Shown: positions 56,922 through 64,000 of the stretch, one piece after another | Layout: each line of letters starts with the position of its first letter | Numbering within the stretch: the stretch's first letter is position 1 | From: an uncultured Bacteroides sp. | Lineage (GTDB): Bacteria > Bacteroidota > Bacteroidia > Bacteroidales > Bacteroidaceae | Assembly: GCF_963677715.1 (NCBI RefSeq) | Contig: NZ_OY782495.1 | Location: 682,001 to 746,000, forward strand | Length of the DNA stretch: 64,000 nucleotides | Direction of reading: 5' to 3' | The notes under the pieces: generated by a model | What the model saw: the letters and a program-made list of their open reading frames with translations, nothing else | Databases searched by the model: none | Told to the model about the DNA's origin: nothing | Position numbers and translations under genes: made by a program

Positions 56922-56996
56922 AAATCACGCAAAGATGCAAGGATCTTTCTTCTTATAACAGAAGATAATCTCGTAATCTTTGCGTGATTTCTTTTT
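56922..56996 (+). terminator. Terminator of dps overlapping the next promoter
   Basis: Perfect 15-bp arms AAATCACGCAAAGAT (56922-56936) and ATCTTTGCGTGATTT (56976-56990) with a 39-nt loop, then CTTTTT. The right arm contains the TTTG used as -33 element for the two-component operon. Confidence 0.7.
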
Positions 56997-57011
56997 ATAT
57001 AATTACTTTTG
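56979..57011 (+). promoter_or_regulatory. Promoter of the two-component operon
   Basis: TTTG (56979-56982), 21-bp spacer, TACTTTTG (57004-57011), exact match to both elements, 25 bp before the response-regulator ATG. Confidence 0.7.
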
Positions 57012-57036
57012 CGCATTACATTCTACATTACAAATT

Positions 57037-57726
57037 ATGGAGATTCTTGTTATTGAAGATGATAACCGAATGGCTGATCTGATCAGTCTGGGGCTAAAGG
57101 AAAACGGATATCAAGTGACAGTAGCTTACGACGGAATCGAAGGATTCATGCAGTTTGCCACCTGCCATCCCGATCTTGTAATTACCGATATTCTGCTGCC
57201 AGGCACCAATGGGCTCGATTTGTGTAAAAGAATTAAAGAAAAAGACGAAAGTATGCCGGTCATTATGCTCACCGCACTGGGCACTACCAATGAAAAAGTA
57301 GAAGGTTTCGATGCCGGAGCAGACGATTACATGGTGAAACCCTTTGAAATGCGCGAACTATTGGCACGCATACGGGTATTACTTAAAAGAAGCCGGGCCA
57401 TACGCAACAACGATGTGCTGAAAGTGGCCGATCTGGAAATGAACTTGAAGACAAAAACCGTGAAACGCGGCAACAGGGAAATCAGCCTGACTCCCAAAGA
57501 GTTCAACCTACTGGCTTTTATGATGAACAACAGCGAAAGGGTACTTTCTAAAAGTGAGATAGCTGAAAAGGTATGGGATACACGCTTCGATACCGGCACC
57601 AATTTTATTGAAGTATACATCAGCTACCTGAGACATAAGATTGATAAAGATTTCCCGAAGAAACTTATCCACACCAAATCGGGAATGGGATTTATTCTGA
57701 AAGAAGAACATGAAAATACAGACTAA
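57037..57726 (+). CDS. OmpR/PhoB-family response regulator
   Basis: 229 residues from ATG 57037. The frame is open further upstream (to 56980), but MEILVIEDDNRMADL is the receiver start and the promoter's -7 box lies within the upstream part. Receiver: acidic pair E7-D8-D9, phospho-acceptor D51 (LVITDILLPGTNGL), Lys in DDYMVKPFEMRELLARI. C-terminal winged helix: LTPKEFNLLAFMMNNSERVLSKSEIAEKVW to FIEVYISYLRHKI. The gene overlaps the kinase by 17 bp. Probable DNA target: the tandem repeats at 59279-59318. Confidence 0.95.
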   Translation: MEILVIEDDNRMADLISLGLKENGYQVTVAYDGIEGFMQFATCHPDLVITDILLPGTNGLDLCKRIKEKDESMPVIMLTALGTTNEKVEGFDAGADDYMVKPFEMRELLARIRVLLKRSRAIRNNDVLKVADLEMNLKTKTVKRGNREISLTPKEFNLLAFMMNNSERVLSKSEIAEKVWDTRFDTGTNFIEVYISYLRHKIDKDFPKKLIHTKSGMGFILKEEHENTD

Positions 57727-59077
57727 GCTTTCACTCATTTACTCGTGCATTTTCGGAGTAATCTTACTTATTTTTATCGTTGCCGTCTATTTCTTTTATA
57801 GCAATAAAAGTCAAGACGATTATTTTGAGCGTCTCCACATAAGAGCGGCGTTGAAAGTAGACCTTATCGACGGTGAAACCATTTCGGCAGATATACTACA
57901 CCTTATCTACGAAAGCACACCCGGAGAGTACGAACCGATGGTTACCATATACACCAAACAGGGAAAACTGATTTATTGCGATAAGCAAGAAGTGGCAGAG
58001 AGTAATAAACACCTGCAACTTATAGGAAAAGTAAAGCAAAAGGGCTTTTGCAAAGCATGGGATGAGGATAACAAACAAACCTATGGTTTCCTTATTGAAG
58101 GGCTGAAAGGAGAATACGTTGTGTTTGCTACCGGATACGATGTACACGGATTCACACGACTAAGCAATCTGCGTTGGATGCTACTGACGGCTTATCTCAT
58201 TGCGATGATATTTATTGTACTTACTGTCAGACTCTTTGCCCGCCAGGCCTTCCGCCCGGTTAGCCGCATGATAGACGAAGTGAAAAAGAATAACCCCTCT
58301 AACCTGAACATGCGCCTCAATGAAGGTAATCGAAAGGACGAATTGGCCTCGCTGGCCATCACCTTTAACAACATGCTGGCCCAACTGGAAGAGGCCTTCA
58401 GCGAACAAAAACGATTGGTGTATAACATTTCACATGAACTACGCACCCCACTGGCTGCCATCATTACCGAACTGGAACTTTCCGAACAGCGAAATTGCGA
58501 CGAAGAGGAGTACCAACGAGTGATTGGCCAAACATTGAAAGATGCCCGCCGACTGGCAAAACTATCAAACAGCTTGCTCGATTTAGCTAAAGCCAGTTAC
58601 AATGTATCGGGCATCGCCATGCACCCCGTGAGGCTCGACGAACTGATGCTGGAAGTTTGCAGTAAAGTGCAAAGAGCAGATTCTCAATATTCCGTTCACT
58701 TGCTATTCGATAAAGAACCCGACGACGAAAGTTACATCACCGTTGACGGCAATAGCTATCTGCTCGAAGTAGCATTCAGCAACCTGGTAGACAACGGTTG
58801 CAAATATTCTGCCGATAAAACCTGCGAAATGCATCTTTCATTCGATAAAGGCCATTGCCTTGTCAGCGTAGTGAATAACGGTACGGATATTCCGAAAGAA
58901 GAACAACAAGCCATTTTCACACCTTTTTTCAGAGGAAGCAATAAGCATGTGGCAGACGGAAACGGCATCGGGCTCTACCTCACACAAAAAATCATCGACC
59001 TGCATCAGGGTAACATTGAGCTACAATCAAACCAGAACACAACAATATTCACCGTCGAACTGCCCACCACTCACTAA
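57710..59077 (+). CDS. Sensor histidine kinase
   Basis: 455 residues. Membrane helices at about 8-30 and 155-175 flank a periplasmic sensor domain of about 120 residues; a HAMP-like linker (FARQAFRPVSRMIDEVKKN) leads to the dimerisation domain with phospho-acceptor H242 (VYNISHELRTPLAAII) and an ATPase domain (FSNLVDNGCKYSA, GNGIGLYLTQKI). The signal is unknown. It overlaps the response regulator gene, ensuring coupled translation. It is followed by a 327-bp gap holding the promoter of the small Lys-rich protein. Confidence 0.95.
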   Translation: MKIQTKLSLIYSCIFGVILLIFIVAVYFFYSNKSQDDYFERLHIRAALKVDLIDGETISADILHLIYESTPGEYEPMVTIYTKQGKLIYCDKQEVAESNKHLQLIGKVKQKGFCKAWDEDNKQTYGFLIEGLKGEYVVFATGYDVHGFTRLSNLRWMLLTAYLIAMIFIVLTVRLFARQAFRPVSRMIDEVKKNNPSNLNMRLNEGNRKDELASLAITFNNMLAQLEEAFSEQKRLVYNISHELRTPLAAIITELELSEQRNCDEEEYQRVIGQTLKDARRLAKLSNSLLDLAKASYNVSGIAMHPVRLDELMLEVCSKVQRADSQYSVHLLFDKEPDDESYITVDGNSYLLEVAFSNLVDNGCKYSADKTCEMHLSFDKGHCLVSVVNNGTDIPKEEQQAIFTPFFRGSNKHVADGNGIGLYLTQKIIDLHQGNIELQSNQNTTIFTVELPTTH

Positions 59078-59278
59078 AAAAAGTGTTTTTTAATAAAAGC
59101 ATCACCAGGTAAACTACGTTCTACATAATTCGAGTATGTTTTTCAGATGAAATAAGTGCGTTTTCGAAATCAAAGACACACGTTCATTAAAGCTATTTTT
59201 ATCGTTCTTCCAGATAAATCTTCGCTCCCGTTTTTTCATCCTCATCGTTATTGCTATCTTCGCCGTGGAGACAAACAT

Positions 59279-59318
59279 TTCTAATGATTTTCTAATGTTT
59301 TTATAATCATTTTCTAAC
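59279..59318 (+). promoter_or_regulatory. Four direct heptamer repeats at 11-bp spacing (response-regulator box)
   Basis: TTCTAAT (59279-59285), TTCTAAT (59290-59296), TTATAAT (59301-59307) and TTCTAAC (59312-59318), each start 11 bp from the last. Heptamers separated by 4 bp are the binding form of OmpR/PhoB regulators. The last repeat lies where the -33 element should be, relative to TACATTTG at 59342. The rest of 59078-59278 shows no gene. Confidence 0.75.
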
Positions 59319-59341
59319 TACAATGAGTGCTAAAATGAGCG

Positions 59342-59349
59342 TACATTTG
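59342..59349 (+). promoter_or_regulatory. -7 box of the small Lys-rich protein gene
   Basis: TACATTTG, exact match to TAnnTTTG, 23 bp after the last direct repeat; no TTTG at -33, which suits an activator-dependent promoter. The ATG is 55 bp downstream. Confidence 0.65.
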
Positions 59350-59404
59350 TGACGTCGAAAGACAAAATAATAATAGAACCATTCACTTAAAAAAAATTAC
59401 GATT

Positions 59405-59623
59405 ATGAAAAAGATTATTTTCGCAGCTGCCATTGTAGCTATGATGTGTGTAGGAAATGTAGTTGCACAAACTCCTTCTAAGAAGGCTCCAGCTAAAACA
59501 GAACAGACAGCAACTAAGAAAGAAGATGTAAAGAAAGCAACTCCTGCTAAAGCTCACAAAGCAAAAAAGGCTACAAAAGTAGCCAAAGCAAAAGCTACTA
59601 CAGAAGCAACCGAGACAAAATAA
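59405..59623 (+). CDS. Small exported Lys/Ala/Thr-rich protein
   Basis: 72 residues: signal peptide MKKIIFAAAIVAMMCVGNVVAQ (cleavage after VVA or VVAQ), then a mature part made almost only of Lys, Ala, Thr, Pro and Glu (SKKAPAKTEQTATKKE, KKATPAKAHKAKKATKVAKA), reminiscent of histone-H1-like tails. It is probably unstructured and cationic in the periplasm or at the surface. No enzymatic role is suggested. It has its own activator-type promoter and a terminator downstream, and it probably belongs to the regulon of the preceding two-component system. Confidence 0.8.
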   Translation: MKKIIFAAAIVAMMCVGNVVAQTPSKKAPAKTEQTATKKEDVKKATPAKAHKAKKATKVAKAKATTEATETK

Positions 59624-59665
59624 GACTTGACTGAGCTCAAAAGAGATATTTTCATTTTGTCCGAA

Positions 59666-59706
59666 AAGAGGTGCTTTTTCTATATAGAAGAAGCACCTCT
59701 TATTTA
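59666..59706 (+). terminator. Intrinsic terminator
   Basis: Perfect 11-bp stem AAGAGGTGCTT (59666-59676) with AAGCACCTCTT (59691-59701), then ATTTAT. It ends the transcript of the small Lys-rich protein. Confidence 0.85.
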
Positions 59707-59877
59707 TAATTCAAGCAAAACACGAAATACCCGATAAATAGTAATGCCTACTCATTTGGCCATACGAAAGCCCTCTTACAAACAACAATTAGCGACACAA
59801 ACTAGTTAAATGAAGTAAACAAAAGCGAAAAACAGACATAATCACTTATAGATCAAGCAATTATCAGCTTTATTTCA

Positions 59878-59885
59878 TAACTTTG
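59878..59885 (+). promoter_or_regulatory. -7 box before the 38-residue membrane protein
   Basis: TAACTTTG, exact match to TAnnTTTG, 27 bp before the ATG at 59913. No TTTG at -33. Confidence 0.45.
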
Positions 59886-59912
59886 CACTCTGACAAAATC
59901 ACAGGTATAAGA

Positions 59913-60029
59913 ATGGCTATATTGATAGGATTTATTATTTTCTTAGTCGTAGTTGGTTGTTGTTGTTTCATCGCAATACGCAAAGCTCCTTCAGATAAAG
60001 ATTTGTGGGGTGATGACGACGTAGAATAA
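59913..60029 (+). CDS. 38-residue single-pass membrane protein
   Basis: ATG 59913 encodes MAILIGFIIFLVVVGCCCFI, a hydrophobic helix with three adjacent Cys, followed by AIRKAPSDKDLWGDDDVE, a charged, acidic cytoplasmic tail, and a stop at 60029. Orientation (short N-terminus, basic RK after the helix) suggests a type III/N-out bitopic protein. Support: a helix plus soluble-tail design, consistent codons, a -7 promoter box 27 bp upstream. It belongs to no family known to me. The flanking 59707-59877 and 60030-60093 contain no further gene. Confidence 0.55.
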   Translation: MAILIGFIIFLVVVGCCCFIAIRKAPSDKDLWGDDDVE

Positions 60030-60093
60030 AAACCTGTTTCTATTTTTAGACACACTCTTTTCATTACAAATAATAACATTATCGCTGATCATA

Positions 60094-60159
60094 GGTTTTC
60101 TTTGTAAAGGCAACAGGTTTTCTTTGCAAAGAAAACCTGTTGCCTTTACAAAGAAAACC
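60094..60159. repeat. 66-bp perfect palindrome (dispersed element, copy 2)
   Basis: Left arm 60094-60126 and right arm 60127-60159 are perfect reverse complements over all 33 bp (arm starts GGTTTTCTTTGTAAAGGCAA). The words GGTTTTCTTTG and TAAAGGCAACAGG reappear, with small changes, in the palindrome at 45517-45566. A trailing AAACCCGTTGCCTCC continues the motif. It lies in an intergenic region about 130 bp before the 3' end of the GH88 gene; 60160-60287 contains nothing else recognisable. Confidence 0.92.
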
Positions 60160-60287
60160 CGTTGCCTCCATTTCCCTTTTATAAGCCTTTTGTACGCAGA
60201 TTAAAATTAATTACAATTTATATTCCGTGGACTTATAAAACAGAGATAACGTTGAGCTAAATCTCATCAATCTAACTGCATAAAATA

Positions 60288-61514
60288 TCAATGACCTAAT
60301 ACATTCTCTCCGTCATTCAGCCGTTTGTAGCGGAGCAATGCCTCTATATAATAATAGTCTGCATAAATAATAGATGCATCAACTTCCGAATGCTCGGGCC
60401 AATGCCCCGTAGAATGAAGAAGAAACGAGGGCTTACTTTTCCCACTCCGATAAGCCGAAGAATTCAAGCTTTCGAGCATTTTTGTTGCGGCATTTTTGTA
60501 TTGAGCAGCTTTCTCTCCTTCCAAATAAGTAGAAAGTTCCAGCAGAGCCGACGCTACAATAGCCGCAGCCGAAGCATCCCGGGGAGCATTAGGAATATCA
60601 GGCGCGCTAAAATCCCAATAAGGTACACCATCTTTAGGTAAATCATTCAAATAAACATCTGTGATTTTTTGTACAAAAACCAAATATTTAGGGTCATGCG
60701 TTTCGCGATAGCAAACCGTGTATCCATAAATAGCCCAAGCCTGTCCGCGCGACCACATACTATTATCAGCATATCCCTGATGGGTTACTCCTTTTATTAA
60801 ATTTCCTGTAATGGTATCATATATGGCTACATGATACGAAGTATAATCGGGTCTGAATTGACATTTCATCGTTTTATCGGCATGAGACACCGCAATATCA
60901 TACAATCTTTGGCTACCTCCGTTTTTCGAGGCCCAGAAAAGCAATTCCAGATTAATCATATTGTCCATAATGGTATTATAAGGCCAATTATGTAATTTAA
61001 CCTCTCGCGGCCACGAAAGAATGGTGCCTACCACCGGATTGAAAAGTGTGGCTAACGTATCGGCTGTATTGAGTATGACTTGTTTATAAACCGGATTTTT
61101 CGTGAGCCTGTAAGCATTACCATAACTACAAAAGACAAGAAATCCAAGATCATGATCGTAGGCTGGCGTATGAGCTAAAAAGGAAAGAGATGAAGTAAAC
61201 TTTTCCGCTTCAGATTTAATTGCTGCACTGTGGGTGTATTCATAGTCATACCACAATATACCGGGCCAAAAGCCCGATGTCCACTCTTCTTTTGTTGCCT
61301 TGTGGCACTCCCATGTTGTAAGACTATCCATTATATTCCGTGGCATCATGGTATAATCAATTACAGAATCACCCTTGAGTTCATTCAATGTTCGTCCCAC
61401 CTGAACAGTGCAATAATCTAACGCTTTATCTGCATCTATTATTCCTACCGATCTTTGTGAACACCCGTAAAAGCACAAAAGTGTCAGACCCAATACTAAT
61501 TTATTCATATCCAA
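60288..61514 (-). CDS. Unsaturated glucuronyl hydrolase, glycoside hydrolase family 88
   Basis: 408 residues. Lipoprotein-like N-terminus (VLGLTLLCFYGC). GH88 hallmarks: TSGFWPGILWYDYEYT, YDHDLGFLVFCSYGNAYRLT with a conserved Asp, the catalytic TIMDNMINLELLFWAS, HVAIYD, and GYADNSMWSRGQAWAIYGYT. It removes 4,5-unsaturated uronic acid from the non-reducing end of oligosaccharides made by polysaccharide lyases (glycosaminoglycan or other uronate polymers) in the periplasm. With the GH28-like gene it suggests a uronate-rich glycan. GH105 is a less likely alternative. Confidence 0.88.
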   Translation of the reverse strand: MDMNKLVLGLTLLCFYGCSQRSVGIIDADKALDYCTVQVGRTLNELKGDSVIDYTMMPRNIMDSLTTWECHKATKEEWTSGFWPGILWYDYEYTHSAAIKSEAEKFTSSLSFLAHTPAYDHDLGFLVFCSYGNAYRLTKNPVYKQVILNTADTLATLFNPVVGTILSWPREVKLHNWPYNTIMDNMINLELLFWASKNGGSQRLYDIAVSHADKTMKCQFRPDYTSYHVAIYDTITGNLIKGVTHQGYADNSMWSRGQAWAIYGYTVCYRETHDPKYLVFVQKITDVYLNDLPKDGVPYWDFSAPDIPNAPRDASAAAIVASALLELSTYLEGEKAAQYKNAATKMLESLNSSAYRSGKSKPSFLLHSTGHWPEHSEVDASIIYADYYYIEALLRYKRLNDGENVLGH

Positions 61515-61765
61515 ATTCTTATTTATTTTACTATTTTTAGTCCAATATGCACCTTTCTATTTAGTTATTCTGAACCAATCGGCATCTATCCAGTCTTCAG
61601 GTATATATGATTATTGAGCCGACATATTTAACCAGAGAGGTACACAATAAACCGAAAGCAATCACTTTCTTTACCATGCCTATCAATTTATTTATCTATT
61701 AATACGAATTACGCGAGAAACATACTTAAGTAAACAATAAAAAAGGCTGCATAAAACAATTTTAG

Positions 61766-61954
61766 ATGCAACCTTCTTCATTGTCAAACCCGTATTGTGA
61801 TAGAACAACATTACATAATAAAAAGAAGCAGGAGAAGCGCCATATTAAACGTACTCAGAAAGACTATAATCTGTCTTCCCGAGTCACCATCATATCCGAA
61901 ATCAAACAAGGAGAGTCAGGCGTAAAAGCCGCTATTAAAAAAGATAGAATATAA
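61766..61954 (+). pseudogene. Transposase relic (IS3-type OrfA N-terminus)
   Basis: A 62-codon frame in a 449-bp gap. The part KKQEKRHIKRTQKDYNLSS and VTIISEIKQGESGVKAAIKK resembles the helix-turn-helix start of Bacteroides IS3-family OrfA proteins (KRTQ-DY--xxK--VV-E-E-GE). The product stops before the rest of the domain and no OrfB or inverted repeats are visible, so it is a truncated remnant. The flanks 61515-61765 contain no other gene; the GH28-like gene ends 9 bp downstream. Confidence 0.55.
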
Positions 61955-61963
61955 AATATTCGG

Positions 61964-63394
61964 TCATTTTATACGTAGTTTCCCTACATACTTTTTACGA
62001 TTCAGATTCAGATTCAAATCATCCAATGAAGTAATCTTTCTACCATTGAGAACAACGTTTTCAAATGAAATATCATCAACAGTGCGATTTTCATCATAGC
62101 CCTCAATCAAAGAAGGATTCACATATTTGGCATTACATGTAATATTCCGGAAAACAATATTTTTCACCCCTTTTCCCGGACCTGTATTATATTTCTGATT
62201 ATACATTACACGCAAATAGAATAGCTGTCCCTCCTGAATGTTTTCTACCCGAATATCTTCAAAAGTTATGTCTCGCGCCAGATTATGGTCACCCACATTG
62301 ATAGCCATACATCCCTGATAGTCTCGATCATCTTCATCCTGTTCCAGAATATCAAGATTGCTGAATAGCATATCTTCCAGCACCTCATCGCCTGTCACGG
62401 TATTGCCGTGAGTTCCTATATTTATGGGATGAGCAATGTCTGCCCAAAGCGTTGAGTTCTGCACTCGTACTTTTCTGCAATCACCGTAAAAATCCCAACG
62501 GTGAGTATAAAAGGCCAAACAATCATCCGAATTTCTCATAAACACATCGTCAATAAGAATATTCGAGCATGACATAAAATCGAGCCCGTCAGCCCATCCC
62601 TGATAGCTAAATGACTTCAGATTCTTGATTGTAATGCCGGTAGACTGTCCTCCTGACACTGTATAATGATGCGGGTCAACTACCGTAATCCCATCAATAA
62701 GCACATTTTTTGAATAAGTAATCGAAATACCTTGTTGAGGTTCGAGTAACATGCCGTGCCCCAAGACCTTCACATTTTCTACACTATCACACACTAAACG
62801 TCCCTTCAATACAGCACCACCCTCCAGATATACAATCGTATTTGAGGGAATACGAAAACTTTTTGTGATACTATCTGTCGGTTCGTGCATGCCCGCTTCA
62901 AAGTACATCACATTAGAAGCATTCTTATCCGGAATATCCGTCTCTATAGAATTAGCAAACAAATGCAAATTATGTAAACGATCGTCATTGAACTCAATAG
63001 AGAGATTTTGGGGTTTATCGAGGATAAAAGAAACAAACCGCCCCTCCACTTTGGGAATAATATGTTTTGATAACGGACGAATGTTCACGGAACGGACTTC
63101 TTCGTTATTTTTCTGCACCAATACCTCTATTTTTCCCGAGAAGTCGAACTGCACCATCGAAGCATCCGACTGAGTATCCATATCCACCTTTACATTATAT
63201 TCGTAAAGATCAATCCATTCCTTTTCTCCAACCTGACGCACTTTTACCGTGTAATCATCGTTATGTTTGCTATAGTATAATTGTTTGGGTACAGGATATG
63301 TTACAATCTTAGCTTGCCCTAGATATCTGGACTGAGCTAAACTACATGTTATGCAATTAAAAAAGAGCCCAAGACTTAGAAGAAAGTTTTTCAT
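61964..63394 (-). CDS. GH28-like parallel beta-helix glycosidase
   Basis: 476 residues with a signal peptide (MKNFLLSLGLFFNCITCSLAQ). N-terminal beta-sandwich, then a right-handed beta-helix. Polygalacturonase-type motifs in order: WADGLDFMSCSNILIDDVF, MRNSDDCLAFYTHRW, INIGTHGNTVTGDEVLEDM, and LFYLRVMYNQKY. The pairs DGLD, SDDC and the HGN resemble the NTD, DD and GHG of GH28. It probably cleaves a uronic-acid or related linkage outside the cytoplasm. It lies beside the GH88 gene on the same strand but is separated by the transposase relic. Substrate class is uncertain. Confidence 0.72.
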   Translation of the reverse strand: MKNFLLSLGLFFNCITCSLAQSRYLGQAKIVTYPVPKQLYYSKHNDDYTVKVRQVGEKEWIDLYEYNVKVDMDTQSDASMVQFDFSGKIEVLVQKNNEEVRSVNIRPLSKHIIPKVEGRFVSFILDKPQNLSIEFNDDRLHNLHLFANSIETDIPDKNASNVMYFEAGMHEPTDSITKSFRIPSNTIVYLEGGAVLKGRLVCDSVENVKVLGHGMLLEPQQGISITYSKNVLIDGITVVDPHHYTVSGGQSTGITIKNLKSFSYQGWADGLDFMSCSNILIDDVFMRNSDDCLAFYTHRWDFYGDCRKVRVQNSTLWADIAHPINIGTHGNTVTGDEVLEDMLFSNLDILEQDEDDRDYQGCMAINVGDHNLARDITFEDIRVENIQEGQLFYLRVMYNQKYNTGPGKGVKNIVFRNITCNAKYVNPSLIEGYDENRTVDDISFENVVLNGRKITSLDDLNLNLNRKKYVGKLRIK

Positions 63395-63424
63395 ATAAAA
63401 TCATAGCTATTATTTTCACTTACA

Positions 63425-64000
63425 TTAATAATTATTCACCGAATGAATATATTCAATCTTCACCGGTTCTCCGCAAGTATTCCCAAAATCAAGCATCAAA
63501 GAAACGGTTATTTTACTCCCAGTAAACAATGTACCATTATTAGAACGACTTCCAGCAATGCGGAAAACATAGATGCCATTCTCTATTTTCACAGCATCTT
63601 TCTCATCAAAAGTCCAGAATTCAGGAGCACTCATCACACTATAACTCAATTGTAGCCAATTTTTCTTCCTCTGTTCAGGCATATGCGATATTTTGATGGA
63701 AATAAACGGATATTCACTTGCGTTATAACGAATACCTTTCTTAAATAATGAAATACCGGAAGAAACAATTGCCATGCTACCGTTCACTGGCAATAACTTT
63801 GCCGAAGCAAAAATCCAGTCAGTCGAGTATTTCATGGGATATTCATCTATCATGCCACGAGAATTAATAGCTTGCGGATTCCCTAGATAGAATAAAAGGG
63901 TCCCAAAACCCGGGTTATCGCAAGCAAATCCAGGTCCTTCAGGACGAGTTCTCTCTAATACCGTCTGAGTATAAGGCATTTTCAAATTTTTACGTTCCGT
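63425..64000 (-). CDS. C-terminal part of an unidentified protein, cut by the window edge
   Basis: The minus-strand frame is open from 64000 to a stop at 63425. In-frame ATG (63979) and TTG (63985) occur, but since the frame stays open to the edge the true start is probably outside. About 190 residues are visible, mostly beta in appearance, with SARPEG-like loop ERTRPEGPGFACDNPGFG and aromatic residues (YPMKYSTDWIFASAKLL, FWTFDEKDAVKIENGIYVFR). Thirty base pairs before the GH28-like gene on the same strand, so it probably shares its operon. No family recognised. Confidence 0.55.
   Translation of the reverse strand, partial: TERKNLKMPYTQTVLERTRPEGPGFACDNPGFGTLLFYLGNPQAINSRGMIDEYPMKYSTDWIFASAKLLPVNGSMAIVSSGISLFKKGIRYNASEYPFISIKISHMPEQRKKNWLQLSYSVMSAPEFWTFDEKDAVKIENGIYVFRIAGSRSNNGTLFTGSKITVSLMLDFGNTCGEPVKIEYIHSVNNY

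Noticed and set aside
1-64000. CRISPR arrays, rRNA and tRNA genes
   Set aside because: No regularly spaced repeats, tRNA-like cloverleaf or rRNA-like stretch was recognised by reading; a covariance-model scan was not possible.

Overview
The window reads as a chromosomal segment of a gut-type Bacteroides (order Bacteroidales). The evidence is two SusC/SusD pairs, FecR/ECF-sigma regulation, a fimbrillin lipoprotein, a NigD-like lipoprotein, and repeated matches to the Bacteroides promoter form (TTTG at -33, TAnnTTTG at -7). No rRNA, tRNA or CRISPR array was recognised.

Layout. (1) 1-13714 is a polysaccharide-utilisation locus. An ECF sigma factor, FecR anti-sigma, SusC, SusD, a ROK sugar kinase, NagB and a truncated FHS sugar permease run leftward; a GH9 enzyme, a small secreted protein and a ThuA-like protein run rightward. 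The set points to a glucosamine-type sugar. (2) 13715-14148 holds a terminator and a large nested inverted repeat. (3) 14149-18068 has a TonB-dependent receptor and an MFS exporter. (4) 18282-26141 is a copper/silver-type operon: HYC-CC-PP protein, DUF3347 protein, CusA, TolC-like protein, CusB. (5) 26671-28185 has DoxX, a flavodoxin-fold oxidoreductase and an HxlR regulator. (6) 28288-40448 is a 12-kb phosphonate island: PhnX-like hydrolase, XRE-cupin regulator, PbfA-like lyase, DUF5690-like carrier, PhnW, then a SusC/SusD pair and an alkaline-phosphatase-fold esterase. (7) 40874-45422 is a redox/xenobiotic cluster: two exported nitroreductases, an old-yellow-enzyme and a drug-type MFS exporter. 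(8) 45928-49023 is a candidate phase-variable surface locus: tyrosine recombinase, a 464-bp segment between perfect 28-bp inverted repeats, an Rrf2-like regulator and a fimbrillin. (9) 49342-52300 is pyruvate formate-lyase and its activase. (10) 52327-55062 is an anti-sigma factor fused to an outer-membrane barrel (Dma type), its ECF sigma factor and a NigD-like lipoprotein. (11) 55202-56856 is divergent oxyR and dps. (12) 57037-59623 is a two-component system followed by a small Lys/Ala-rich exported protein whose promoter carries four 11-bp-spaced direct repeats. (13) 60288-64000 is the edge of another glycan locus: GH88, a transposase relic, a GH28-like enzyme and a truncated gene.

The strongest leads are the invertible promoter segment (47061-47594), the SusCD-linked phosphonate island (28288-40448), the Dma/sigma/NigD module (52327-55062), the response-regulator-type repeats (59279-59318), and a family of long perfect palindromes (45517-45566 and 60094-60159).
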